From the NCBI GenBank assembly GCA_022787165.1, contig JALFVL010000007.1:62001-126000 (forward strand): DNA of 64,000 bases, in the 5' to 3' direction. The stretch comes from Clostridiales bacterium. GTDB lineage: Bacteria; Bacillota; Clostridia; Christensenellales; Aristaeellaceae. The notes under the pieces were generated by a model. It did no database searches. It was given only the letters and a program-made list of their open reading frames with translations, and had not been told where the DNA came from. The translations under genes were made by a program, and so were the position numbers. Shown here in pieces: positions 32,246-40,899 of this stretch (its first letter is position 1; each line of letters starts with the position of its first letter).

Positions 32246-33445
32246 ATGACACAAACCGAGGCCATGGCGCTGCTGGTCATGACGCAGGGCCTCTTTTACA
32301 AAAGGCGCGAGGCGGCGCTTTCGCGCGCGGGCAGCGCGCTGGCGGTCGTCAGTGAGCCGGCGGCCTGCGCCGCCGAGCTGGGCGCGCAGGGCGTCGCCGC
32401 GCTGCGGCGGACGGTGGAGCGCGCGCCGGAGCTGCTCCATGCGCTTACGCAAGCGGGCATTTCCCTGCTTTCGCGCGGGGAGGCTGGCTATCCGCCGCAG
32501 CTTTTGGGGACGCACAGGCCGCCGCATCTGCTCTTTTGCCTGGGGCAGCCCGACCTGTCGGACAGGTTTCCCTTCGCCGTCGTCGGCACGCGCCGGGCGA
32601 GCGCCTATGGCCTGCGCCAGACGCGCGCGCTCGCGCAGGAGCTGGCGGCCTCGGGCGTGTGCGTCGTTTCCGGGCTGGCCGTGGGCATCGACGCGCAGGC
32701 ACACAGGGGCGCGCTGGACGCGCGGGGGCGGACGGTCGCCGTGCTGGGCGGTGCGCTGGACCGGTTTTATCCTGAGGAAAACCGGCCGCTGATGGAGGAG
32801 ATTCTCGCGCGGGGCGGCAGCGTTGTGACGGAATACCCGCCGGGGACGCCGCCCGGGCGCTACACCTTTCTGGAGCGCAACCGGATCATCGCGGGCATGT
32901 CCCTGGGCGTGCTCGTCACGGAGGGCGGCGAGCGCAGCGGCGCGCAGAGAACCGTGCGCGAGGCGCTGGAGGAGGGCCGCGAGATCTTCGCGCTGCCGGG
33001 CAATGTGGACTGCGCGACGGCCCGCCTGCCCAACAGCCTGATCGCGGAGGGCGCGCACCTGATCACCCGCGGCGCGGACGTGCTGCGTGCGCTGGTCATC
33101 GAGCCTGCGCCGCCGCGGCGGATGGAGCCCGCTGCGCAGAGGCAGCCGGAGCAGACGGCCCCGAAAGGGCGCGGCGGATCGCACGCCCGCGCGGCGGAGG
33201 CCGCGACTGCGGAGGAGGCCGGGGTGGAAACGACCGCCCAAAGGACCGTGCCGCAGGGGCTTGACGCGGGCGGGCGCGCCGTATGGACGGCACTGCAAAC
33301 GGGTGAGCAGGATTTTGACGCGCTCTGCGAAGGCACCGGCATCGACGCGCAGGAGCTGGGTGCGCTGCTGACAATGATGGAGATGGAAGGCTGGCTTGAG
33401 AGCCGCCCCGGGCTGCGCTACGCGCTCACCGCGCAGGACGAATAA
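32246..33445 (+). CDS. dprA: DNA-processing protein DprA
   Basis: A 399-aa protein that loads RecA onto incoming single-stranded DNA during natural transformation. The Rossmann core has FAVVGTRRASAYG, VVSGLAVGIDAQAHRGAL, VAVLGGALDRFYPEEN and LVTEGGERSGAQRT. After an Ala/Pro-rich linker (about 290-335) comes a C-terminal winged-helix domain (GRAVWTALQTGEQDFDAL...). The ATG follows AAAGGAGG by seven bases. Its place before topA is the usual one in Firmicutes. No other competence genes are in the window. Confidence 0.95.
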   Translation: MTQTEAMALLVMTQGLFYKRREAALSRAGSALAVVSEPAACAAELGAQGVAALRRTVERAPELLHALTQAGISLLSRGEAGYPPQLLGTHRPPHLLFCLGQPDLSDRFPFAVVGTRRASAYGLRQTRALAQELAASGVCVVSGLAVGIDAQAHRGALDARGRTVAVLGGALDRFYPEENRPLMEEILARGGSVVTEYPPGTPPGRYTFLERNRIIAGMSLGVLVTEGGERSGAQRTVREALEEGREIFALPGNVDCATARLPNSLIAEGAHLITRGADVLRALVIEPAPPRRMEPAAQRQPEQTAPKGRGGSHARAAEAATAEEAGVETTAQRTVPQGLDAGGRAVWTALQTGEQDFDALCEGTGIDAQELGALLTMMEMEGWLESRPGLRYALTAQDE

Positions 33446-33491
33446 AAAGCAGTAATATGGAAGAAACTTCTTCGGAATTTGAAAACCGCCC

Positions 33492-33520
33492 TTGACAGAT
33501 GCGCGAAGGGCTGGTATGCT
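33492..33520 (+). promoter_or_regulatory. Promoter of topA
   Basis: TTGACA (33492-33497), 17-bp spacer beginning GATGCGCGAAGG, TATGCT (33515-33520). The same spacer start occurs in the promoter at 53591. Confidence 0.75.
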
Positions 33521-33575
33521 TTTTTGCGTTTCTTGAAATTCAGGGCGGCAGGGCCGCCAAACCGGAGGAATCGAT

Positions 33576-35693
33576 TTGAGCAGTCATAAGCCGGCGTACA
33601 AGCTGGTGATCGTGGAGTCGCCTGCCAAGGCGCGCACCATTTCAAAATTCCTGGGCAGAACGTACAAGGTGGAGGCCTCCAACGGCCATGTCCGCGATCT
33701 GCCCAAATCCCAGCTGGGCGTGGACGTCGAGAATGGCTTTGAGCCGAAATATATCACCATCCGCGGGCGCGGCGAGGTGCTCGAGCGCATCCGCAAGGAG
33801 GCCAAGGGCGCCAAAACCGTCATCCTCGCGACTGACCCGGACCGCGAGGGCGAGGCCATTTCCTGGCATCTGGCGACCATCCTGGGCATCGACCCGCAGA
33901 GCGCCTGCCGCGTCGAGTTCAACGAGATTACGGAAAAGACCGTCAAAAGCGCCATCAAGGAGCCACGGACGATCAACATGAAGCTGGTTGACGCGCAGCA
34001 GGCGCGCCGCCTGCTCGACCGCCTGGTCGGCTACAAGATCAGCCCGCTGCTGTGGGTGAAGATCCGCAAGGGCCTCTCCGCGGGCCGTGTGCAGTCCGTC
34101 GCCACGCGCATGATCGTCGACCGCGAGCAGGAAATCGAGACCTTTGAGCCTGAGGAATACTGGCATGTGACCGCTGAGCTGGAGGCTTGCGGCCAGAAGC
34201 TGACCGCCAGGCTGCACTCGATGGATGGCGCGCGCGTGGCCATCGCCAGCGGCGAGGCGGCTGAGGCGGCGAAGGCGCGCATTCTGCAGGGCGGCTTTTC
34301 GATCGCCAGCGTAAAGCGCGGCGAACGCCGCAAGCATCCCGCGCCGCCGTTTACGACCTCCAACCTGCAGCAGGAGGCAAGCCGCAAGCTGGGCTTCACG
34401 ACGGCCAAGACGATGCAGATCGCCCAGCAGCTCTATGAGGGCGTCGACATCGAGGGCCGGGGCACGCTGGGCCTGATCTCCTACATCCGTACCGACAGCG
34501 TCCGCCTCTCCGAGGAGGCCGTCGAGGCTGTCCGCGAGATGATCGGGGAGCGCTACGGCGCGGACTATGTGCCGGAAAAGCCGGTCGTCTACAAGGGCCG
34601 CAAGAGCGCGCAGGACGCGCATGAGGCCATCCGTCCGGCCAACCTCGCGCTGCGCCCGGAGGAGATCAAGGCCTCGCTCTCGCGCGACCAGTACAACCTC
34701 TACAGGCTGATCTACCTGCGCTTTGTCGCCTGCCAGATGGCGGACGCTGTCTATGAGACGCAGCAGGTCGAGCTTTCCTCCGCCTCCGGCGCCGTGCTGC
34801 GCGCCAGCGGCGAGCACATGAAGTTCCCCGGCTTCACCGCGGTCTACGAGGAGGGGCGCGACGATGCCGCCGAGGAGGACGAGGTGCGCGGCACGCTGCT
34901 GGATGTGACCGAGGGCGCGCAGGCGAAGGTGCTATCCGCCGAGGGCACGCAGCATTTCACGCAGGCCCCGCCGCGCTACACCGAGGCATCGCTCGTGCGC
35001 GCGCTGGAGGAGAAGGGCATCGGCCGGCCGTCGACCTACGCGCCGACGATCTCCACGATCCTCGCGCGTGGCTACGTCATGCGCGAAAAGAAGCAGCTCT
35101 TCCCGACCGAGCTGGGCGTGATGATCACCGATATGATGAAGGAATACTTCTCGGATATCGTCGATATCGCGTTCACCGCCGGCATGGAGGCGCAGCTTGA
35201 CGAGGTCGAGGAGGGCAAGCTCGACTGGCGGCAGGTGCTCGCGGGCTTCTACGGCCCGTTTGAAAAGACGCTCCAAAACGCGGAGCAGAAGATCGAGAAG
35301 GTCGAGATCAAGGACGAGGTCTCCGACGTCGTCTGCGACAAGTGCGGCGCGAGGATGGTCTACAAGCTCGGGCGCTTTGGCCGCTTCCTGGCCTGCCCGA
35401 ATTTCCCGGAATGCCGCAACACGAAGGCGATTCAGGTCGAGATTGAGGCGCCCTGCCCCAAGTGCGGCGGCAAGCTGCTGGAGAAGACCTCGCGCAAGGG
35501 CCGCAAGTTCTACGGCTGCGAGCGCTATCCGGAATGCGATTTCGTCTCCTGGGAGATGCCTGTCAAGGAAAAATGTCCCAAGTGCGGCAGCTACATGGTC
35601 TTCAAGCGCGGCAAGAAGGAGAACTACTACCTCTGCGCGAACGAGGCCTGCCGCGAGAAGGTCGCCGCGCCCGCGTCGGACGAGGAGGAATAA
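33576..35693 (+). CDS. topA: DNA topoisomerase I
   Basis: A 705-aa type IA topoisomerase that relaxes negative supercoils. Toprim domain (LVIVESPAKARTI; TDPDREGEA near 87-95), active-site Tyr303 in SYIRTDS, HEAIRP, and three C-terminal zinc-ribbon modules (CDKCG...CPNFPEC; CPKCG...CERYPEC; CPKCG...CANEAC). It starts at TTG after CGGAGGAA. Standard Firmicute length and domain order. Followed by a possible terminator and then trmFO. Confidence 0.96.
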   Translation: MSSHKPAYKLVIVESPAKARTISKFLGRTYKVEASNGHVRDLPKSQLGVDVENGFEPKYITIRGRGEVLERIRKEAKGAKTVILATDPDREGEAISWHLATILGIDPQSACRVEFNEITEKTVKSAIKEPRTINMKLVDAQQARRLLDRLVGYKISPLLWVKIRKGLSAGRVQSVATRMIVDREQEIETFEPEEYWHVTAELEACGQKLTARLHSMDGARVAIASGEAAEAAKARILQGGFSIASVKRGERRKHPAPPFTTSNLQQEASRKLGFTTAKTMQIAQQLYEGVDIEGRGTLGLISYIRTDSVRLSEEAVEAVREMIGERYGADYVPEKPVVYKGRKSAQDAHEAIRPANLALRPEEIKASLSRDQYNLYRLIYLRFVACQMADAVYETQQVELSSASGAVLRASGEHMKFPGFTAVYEEGRDDAAEEDEVRGTLLDVTEGAQAKVLSAEGTQHFTQAPPRYTEASLVRALEEKGIGRPSTYAPTISTILARGYVMREKKQLFPTELGVMITDMMKEYFSDIVDIAFTAGMEAQLDEVEEGKLDWRQVLAGFYGPFEKTLQNAEQKIEKVEIKDEVSDVVCDKCGARMVYKLGRFGRFLACPNFPECRNTKAIQVEIEAPCPKCGGKLLEKTSRKGRKFYGCERYPECDFVSWEMPVKEKCPKCGSYMVFKRGKKENYYLCANEACREKVAAPASDEEE

Positions 35694-35758
35694 GCGCCGC
35701 CGGGCGGAAAGGCTTGCCTGCAAAACGATTCTCTGTTGTGAATAAGGCAGAGCATTTA

Positions 35759-35790
35759 CCCGCCTCGCGCGTTGCGCGTGGCGGGCTTCG
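35759..35790 (+). terminator. Possible terminator after topA
   Basis: Interrupted stem CCCGCC..GCGC / GCGC..GGCGGG followed by CTTCGCTTT. The T-run is weak, so it may be leaky. Confidence 0.45.
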
Positions 35791-35791
35791 C

Positions 35792-35820
35792 TTTACATGC
35801 GGCGCAAAAGACGCTATAAT
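35792..35820 (+). promoter_or_regulatory. Promoter of trmFO
   Basis: TTTACA (35792-35797), 17-bp spacer, TATAAT (35815-35820). Confidence 0.8.
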
Positions 35821-35871
35821 GAAACCGGCATCAAACGGGCCGCGCGGGGATATCGCGCGGCGGGAGGAAGC

Positions 35872-37200
35872 ATGAAACAGGCAACCGTGATCGGCGCGGG
35901 ACTGGCCGGATGCGAGGCTGCATGGCAGCTCGCCGTCCGCGGCATCCCCGTGACGCTGATCGAAATGAAACCGGAAAAATTCACGCCCGCGCATCACAGC
36001 GCGGGCTTCGCGGAGCTCGTCTGCTCCAATTCGCTGCGCAGCGACCAGCTGACCAACGCGGTTGGCCTGCTCAAGGAAGAGATGCGCCAGCTCGGCAGCC
36101 TGATCATGCGCTGCGCGGACGGGACGCGCGTGCCGGCGGGCGGCGCGCTGGCCGTCGACCGGGAGGCCTTTTCCAAAGAGGTGACTGCGGCGATGGAGGC
36201 GCATCCGCTGATCACGGTGGAGCGGCGCGAGGTGACGCAGCTGCCGCGGCAGGATGCTGTCATTGCGACAGGGCCGCTGACCAGCGACGCGCTCGCGCGG
36301 GAAATCGCCGCGCTGCCGGGGCTTAAGACGCTCAACTTCTACGACGCGGCCGCGCCGATCGTCTCCGGCGAAACACTTGACATGAGCCGGGTGTTCCGCC
36401 AGGGGCGCTACGGGCGCGGGGACGATTACCTCAATTGCCCGATGACCCGCGAGGAATACGAGGCCTTCTATAGAGCGCTGCTCACGGCCGAGAAGGCGCA
36501 GGTGCATGGCTTTGACGGCACGCAGGTCTTCGAGGGCTGCATGCCCATCGAGGTCATGGCATCGCGCGGCGAGATGGTCATGGCCTTCGGGCCGATGAAG
36601 CCCGTCGGGCTGACCGATCCCAGGACGGGGCGCGAGCCCTACGCCGCCGTGCAGCTGCGCGCGGAAAACCGGGAGGGGACGATGTATAACCTCGTCGGCT
36701 TCCAGACGCGGCTCAAGTGGGGCGAGCAAAAGCGCGTCTTTTCGATGATTCCCGGGCTTGAGCACGCGGAATTCCTCCGCTACGGCGTGATGCACAGGAA
36801 TACCTTCCTGCATTCCCCGGGCTTCCTCGATCAAACCTATCAGATGATCGCAAGGCCCGGGCTGTATTTCGCCGGGCAGATGACCGGCGTGGAGGGCTAT
36901 GTCGAGAGCGCGTCGAGCGGCCTGGTCGCGGGCCTCTCGCTGGCACGCCGGCTGCTTGATCTGCCGCCGGTTGATTTCACGCGCAGGACGGCCATCGGCG
37001 CGCTGGCGCATCATGTCAGCGGGGCGACGGGCGATTTCCAGCCGATGAACGCCAACTTCGGGCTGATCGAGCCGTATGAAAAGCGCATCCGCAACAAGCA
37101 GGAGCGCTACGGCGCGATTGCCGCGCGCGCGCTTGACACCATCGAGGCGCTGCGCAGCAACCCGCTCGCCTGCGATTTTGACGCGGGGCTGCCGGGCTGA
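35872..37200 (+). CDS. trmFO: FAD/folate-dependent tRNA (uracil-54-C5)-methyltransferase
   Basis: A 442-aa flavoprotein that makes ribothymidine 54 in the tRNA T-loop using methylene-tetrahydrofolate. FAD-binding [18 protein letters not shown] at the N-terminus, then [26 protein letters not shown] and [20 protein letters not shown] are all TrmFO signatures. I start it at ATG 35872, after GGGAGGAAG; an earlier in-frame start lies upstream of the -10 box. It sits in the common topA-trmFO-hslVU order, though no xerC follows. Confidence 0.96.
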   Translation: MKQATVIGAGLAGCEAAWQLAVRGIPVTLIEMKPEKFTPAHHSAGFAELVCSNSLRSDQLTNAVGLLKEEMRQLGSLIMRCADGTRVPAGGALAVDREAFSKEVTAAMEAHPLITVERREVTQLPRQDAVIATGPLTSDALAREIAALPGLKTLNFYDAAAPIVSGETLDMSRVFRQGRYGRGDDYLNCPMTREEYEAFYRALLTAEKAQVHGFDGTQVFEGCMPIEVMASRGEMVMAFGPMKPVGLTDPRTGREPYAAVQLRAENREGTMYNLVGFQTRLKWGEQKRVFSMIPGLEHAEFLRYGVMHRNTFLHSPGFLDQTYQMIARPGLYFAGQMTGVEGYVESASSGLVAGLSLARRLLDLPPVDFTRRTAIGALAHHVSGATGDFQPMNANFGLIEPYEKRIRNKQERYGAIAARALDTIEALRSNPLACDFDAGLPG

Positions 37201-37236
37201 CCCGCCGGGACGGGCCTGCACAAGGGCGGCGGGGCA

Positions 37237-37245
37237 TGCTATAAT
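37237..37245 (+). promoter_or_regulatory. Extended -10 promoter before hslV
   Basis: TGC-TATAAT at 37237-37245 without a clear -35 box, 43 bp before the hslV start. Confidence 0.5.
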
Positions 37246-37287
37246 ACGCTTGCGGGGCATTTTGCGCCCCGGGGACGGAGGAATATC

Positions 37288-37821
37288 ATGACGCTGAAGG
37301 GCACAACGATCTGTGCCGTTTTAAAGGACGGAAAGATTGCCGTCGCGGGAGACGGACAGGTGACGATGGGCGAGAGCACCATCTTCAAGGCGACGGCGCG
37401 CAAGGTTCGCCGCATCTACGGCGGCAAGGTCGTCACGGGCTTTGCCGGCACGGTCTCCGACGCCTTTGCGCTCAGCGAGCGCTTTGAGGCGAAGCTGGAG
37501 CAATACGGCGGCAATCTCGAGCGCGCGGCGGTCGAGCTGGCGCAGGAGTGGCGCGCGGACAAGGCGATGCGCAAGCTTGAGGCGATGCTCATCGTCGCCA
37601 GCGGCGAGACGCTGATGATCCTCTCGGGCACGGGCGAGGTCATCGTCCCGGACGACGGCGTCGCGGCGGTCGGCTCGGGCGGCAACTACGCGATGGCGGC
37701 GGCGCGCGCGCTGAAGGAGAATACCGATCTCTCCGCGCACGAGATTGCGGAGAAGGCGCTGCATATCGCCGCGGACATCTGCGTGTTCACCAACCACAAC
37801 GTGATCGTCGAGGACGCGTAA
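37288..37821 (+). CDS. hslV: ATP-dependent protease HslVU, peptidase subunit (ClpQ)
   Basis: A 177-aa proteasome-like peptidase. The sequence begins [11 protein letters not shown]; HslV matures to a catalytic N-terminal Thr, here the first Thr of TTI, which would leave a short propeptide. [14 protein letters not shown] and [16 protein letters not shown] are family motifs. It follows GGACGGAGGAA and precedes hslU by 17 bases. Together they form a two-ring ATP-dependent protease. Confidence 0.96.
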   Translation: MTLKGTTICAVLKDGKIAVAGDGQVTMGESTIFKATARKVRRIYGGKVVTGFAGTVSDAFALSERFEAKLEQYGGNLERAAVELAQEWRADKAMRKLEAMLIVASGETLMILSGTGEVIVPDDGVAAVGSGGNYAMAAARALKENTDLSAHEIAEKALHIAADICVFTNHNVIVEDA

Positions 37822-37838
37822 GCGCAAAGAGGTAAGCT

Positions 37839-39194
37839 ATGGAACTGACACCCAAACAGGTCGTGCGCGAGCTCGACCGTTATATCATCGGCCAGGACGA
37901 GGCCAAGCGCGCGGTCGCCGTGGCGCTGCGCAACCGCTACCGCCGCAGCCGCCTGCCGGAGGAGATCCGCGAGGAGATCGTCCCCAAGAACATCCTGATG
38001 GTCGGCCCGACCGGCGTGGGCAAGACGGAGATCGCGCGCCGGCTGGCGAAGCTGGTGGACGCGCCGTTTGTCAAGGTCGAGGCGACGAAATTCACCGAGG
38101 TCGGCTATGTCGGCCGCGACGTGGAGAGCATCATCCGCGACCTCGTCGAGGCGAGCGTGCGCATCTGCAAGGAGCAGGCCAGCCAAAAGGTCAAGGCGCG
38201 GGCGACCGTGCTGGCGGAGGAGCGCATCGTCGATTTGATCCTGCATCCGAACCGCAAGCCGGCCAACCCGATCGACGTGCTGCTGGGGAACAAGCCCAAG
38301 GAGCCGGCGGTGCCCGAGGGCGAGCGCCAGCAGATCGCCCGGCGCGCGCAGGAGCTGCGCGGACAGCTCATGCGCGGCGAGCTGGAGGACGTGGAGGTCG
38401 AGATCGAGGTCGAGGATGCGCCCAAGGACGTCGAGATCAACGGCGCGAGCGTCAACATCGGCTCCGTGATGGGCGACATGCTGCCCAAGAAGACGAAGAT
38501 GCGCCGCATGAAGGTCAGCGACGCGCGCCGCGTGCTCGTCGCCGAGGAGGAGAGCAAGCTCATCGACATGGACGCCGTGACCGAGGAGGCCATTCGCCGC
38601 GCGGAGCAGGATGGCATCGTCTTCATCGACGAGATCGACAAGGTCGCCGGGCGCGCCGCCAACGGCCCGGATGTCAGCAGAGAGGGCGTGCAGCGGGACA
38701 TTCTGCCCATCGTCGAGGGCAGCACGGTCAACACGAAATACGGCGTGGTCAAAACGGACTACATGCTCTTTATCGCGGCGGGCGCCTTCCACGTCGCCAA
38801 GGTGACGGACCTGATTCCCGAGCTGCAGGGCCGCTTTCCTGTGCGCGTGAACCTCAAGCCGCTGACGCGGGAGGACTTCAAGGCCATCCTCAGCAAGACG
38901 GACAACGCGCTCACGCGCCAGTACGAGGCGCTGCTCGCCGTCGACCATGTGCACCTGCACTTTGAGGAATCGGCGCTTGACGCGCTGGCCGAGGCGGCCG
39001 AGCAGGCCAACGAGAGCGGCGAGGACATCGGCGCGCGCCGGCTGCACACGCTCTTTGAGCAGATGCTCGAGGATATCTCCTTCAACGCGGGCGGCGACAT
39101 GCCGGACGTGGACGTCGTCATCAACGGCGAATACGTGCGTGAGCACCTGGGCAGCGACGCCAAAAAGGCCGATATGAAGCGGTATATCCTGTAA
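37839..39194 (+). CDS. hslU: ATP-dependent protease HslVU, ATPase subunit (ClpY)
   Basis: A 451-aa AAA+ unfoldase: Walker A GPTGVGKTE (about 56-64), the intermediate I-domain (about 110-235), Walker B GIVFIDEIDKVAGR and a C-terminus ending MKRYIL, the docking tail inserted into HslV. Length is standard. No codY follows, unlike in Bacillus; a family A element and then a glycosyltransferase gene come next. Confidence 0.97.
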   Translation: MELTPKQVVRELDRYIIGQDEAKRAVAVALRNRYRRSRLPEEIREEIVPKNILMVGPTGVGKTEIARRLAKLVDAPFVKVEATKFTEVGYVGRDVESIIRDLVEASVRICKEQASQKVKARATVLAEERIVDLILHPNRKPANPIDVLLGNKPKEPAVPEGERQQIARRAQELRGQLMRGELEDVEVEIEVEDAPKDVEINGASVNIGSVMGDMLPKKTKMRRMKVSDARRVLVAEEESKLIDMDAVTEEAIRRAEQDGIVFIDEIDKVAGRAANGPDVSREGVQRDILPIVEGSTVNTKYGVVKTDYMLFIAAGAFHVAKVTDLIPELQGRFPVRVNLKPLTREDFKAILSKTDNALTRQYEALLAVDHVHLHFEESALDALAEAAEQANESGEDIGARRLHTLFEQMLEDISFNAGGDMPDVDVVINGEYVREHLGSDAKKADMKRYIL

Positions 39195-39222
39195 GACGGA
39201 TTCCATTCTGAAATGCTTTCAC

Positions 39223-39392
39223 AGGCGCGAAGCGCAGAAGGGAGTCTGAGGGATGAAGTCCCTCAGGCAGGTTTGGGCGGCAGCCCAACGTTTCCCATAA
39301 AAAATCAGAAAAAAGCATAGTTTCAGAGCAGACCGCGCAGCGGTCTACGATTGAAACGGGTTTGATTCGCAAAAGAAGGATTCAGCAGAAGA
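39223..39392 (+). repeat. Family A multi-hairpin element, copy A3
   Basis: Hairpin 1 CTGAGGGA-TGAAG-TCCCTCAG; constant TTTGGGCGGCAGCCCAACG; hairpin 3 with outer GTTTCA/TGAAAC and inner GACCGC/GCGGTC stems. Compared with A2, both stems of hairpin 3 change on both sides. Sense to, and downstream of, hslU. Confidence 0.9.
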
Positions 39393-39428
39393 ACATCGGA
39401 CACCGCGCGAGGGGAGCGTGAAACAACC

Positions 39429-40301
39429 GTGCAGGCGATGATCATCACGGCGTACAGGGACTACGAGGGCCTCTCCCGGATGCTGGGCGCGCTCAGCACC
39501 CGCGCGCTGTGCTTCGTGCACGTGGACCGCAAGAGCGATATCACGCAGGAGCAGACCGCGCGGCTCGACGCGATGGACAACGTGCGCGCGATTCGCCGCT
39601 ACAGGGTCAACTGGGGCAGCGTGTATCACCTGCACGCGCTGCTCGACCTCTGCCGCATGGCGCTAGAGGATCCGCGCGTGACGCATCTGCACCTGATCTC
39701 CGCGCAGGATTTCCCCACGGTTTCAGCGGATGCGTTTGAGCGCTTCTTTGACGGCGATACGCGCATCCACATGCAGAGCCTGCGCACGGCGGACTATCCC
39801 GAGCTCGCCCACCGCTATGAGCATTTTCACTTCATGCACTGGCTCAACTACCGCGACATGTCTGAGCGCGCGCAGAACTGGGTCGGGCGCATCGACCGCT
39901 GGCAGGACGCGCTGCATGTCAGGCGCAAACTCAGCCTGCCGCGCAAGGGCCTCGTCTGGCTGAGCCTGCCCAGGGAGGCCGCGGAGCACGCCGCTCTCGC
40001 GCCGCAGAACAGGCGCCTGCTGCACAGGCTCCGGTATACCTACATTCCCGAGGAATTCTACTTCCAGAACGCCTTTGCCGGCACCCCGTGGGAGGAGAAG
40101 ATCACGGGCGGCGCGCTGCGCTTTTCCATCTGGGACGAGCCGCAGCGCGGGACGCCGGCGCTGCTGGACGAGCGCGACCTGCCTGCGATTGACGCATCGG
40201 GCTGCATGTTTGCGCGCAAGGTCGAGGCGGGCACAGCGCTGTATGAGGCGTTGGAGAGGCGGTGGCTGGGAGATGCCGCCAGCGAACAGAAACCCCATTG
40301 A
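39429..40301 (+). CDS. GT14-like (core-2/I-branching type) glycosyltransferase
   Basis: A 290-aa protein with the layout of the Branch family (PF02485): MIITAYRDYEGLSRMLGAL, LCFVHVDRKSD, NWGSVYHLHALLDLCRMALE, HLHLISAQDFP and YIPEEFYFQNAF. Bacterial members are thought to add GlcNAc or xylose branches to surface glycans. It starts at GTG 39429; an ATG nine bases later is an alternative. The TGA stop lies inside the -35 box of the next promoter. It is far from the glycosyltransferase cluster at 18-21 kb. Confidence 0.8.
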   Translation: MQAMIITAYRDYEGLSRMLGALSTRALCFVHVDRKSDITQEQTARLDAMDNVRAIRRYRVNWGSVYHLHALLDLCRMALEDPRVTHLHLISAQDFPTVSADAFERFFDGDTRIHMQSLRTADYPELAHRYEHFHFMHWLNYRDMSERAQNWVGRIDRWQDALHVRRKLSLPRKGLVWLSLPREAAEHAALAPQNRRLLHRLRYTYIPEEFYFQNAFAGTPWEEKITGGALRFSIWDEPQRGTPALLDERDLPAIDASGCMFARKVEAGTALYEALERRWLGDAASEQKPH

Positions 40302-40326
40302 CAACCGCATAAAACCGCGATATAAT
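40298..40326 (+). promoter_or_regulatory. Promoter of the T-box leader and valS
   Basis: Consensus TTGACA (40298-40303), 17-bp spacer, consensus TATAAT (40321-40326). It overlaps the end of the glycosyltransferase gene. Confidence 0.9.
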
Positions 40327-40332
40327 CACGAT

Positions 40333-40579
40333 ACATATCCGCTTCCCGTTGAAAAAGAGGAGTACGCGCGAATCACCGGCAGAGAGGGCGGGCCCACAGG
40401 CTGCAAGGCCGCCCGGGAAGGAAACGCGCGGAAGGTCGCTTTGGAGGGCGCAGGGGCAGCAACCTGCGCGGGCGCGCCCGATACAGCGCAAAGAGGCGTT
40501 CGCCCTGCGGCGGACGTGAATCAAGGTGGTACCACGCAAGCGCTCTTGCGTCCTTCGGGACTGGAGCGCTTGTTTTTTT
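40333..40579 (+). ncRNA. T-box leader RNA, valine-specific
   Basis: Senses uncharged tRNA-Val and then allows read-through. Visible parts: AGTA of the loop-E motif (near 40363), a GAAG-GTC segment placing the GTC (Val) specifier at about 40435-40437, the T-box bulge AAGGTGGTACCACG at about 40523-40536, and a terminator with arms CAAGCGCT/AGCGCTTG (40537-40544, 40565-40572) ending in seven T. The Val specifier agrees with valS downstream. Confidence 0.92.
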
Positions 40580-40683
40580 GTGGAGGGTCGTTCCTTTGGC
40601 GGGCACGGTTTCGGGCGCAGGGCTGCGCAATGGCCGCGCCTTTAAAGAAAGCATCCTGCCGGCTTGCAGGGAGGAGGATGACG

Positions 40684-40851
40684 ATGAATCTGAGCGTGGA
40701 GATGATCCCGGGCATCTGCGTGCTGCTCTGCGGCGCGGCGACGGTCTATTTTTCCAAATGGCTGTGCCGCAAGCCGCAGAATCTGCCGCAGGTCAGGCTG
40801 CTGGGCACGGGCATGGCGATCATCGGCGCGATTCTGATCTTCCTGCCCTGA
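40684..40851 (+). CDS. Small membrane protein, 55 aa, under T-box control
   Basis: MNLSVEMIPGICVLLCGAAT, then a basic turn (KWLCRKPQNLPQVR) and a second hydrophobic segment (LLGTGMAIIGAILIFLP): two helices joined by a charged loop. The ATG follows GGGAGGAGG by about six bases. It lies between the T-box terminator and valS, so it should be made only when charged tRNA-Val is scarce. I recognise no family. A start at ATG 40678 is also possible. Confidence 0.75.
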   Translation: MNLSVEMIPGICVLLCGAATVYFSKWLCRKPQNLPQVRLLGTGMAIIGAILIFLP

Positions 40852-40899
40852 GGCGGCATTCCCGGGGAACGCATGAACGGATCAAGAAAGGACATGAAC

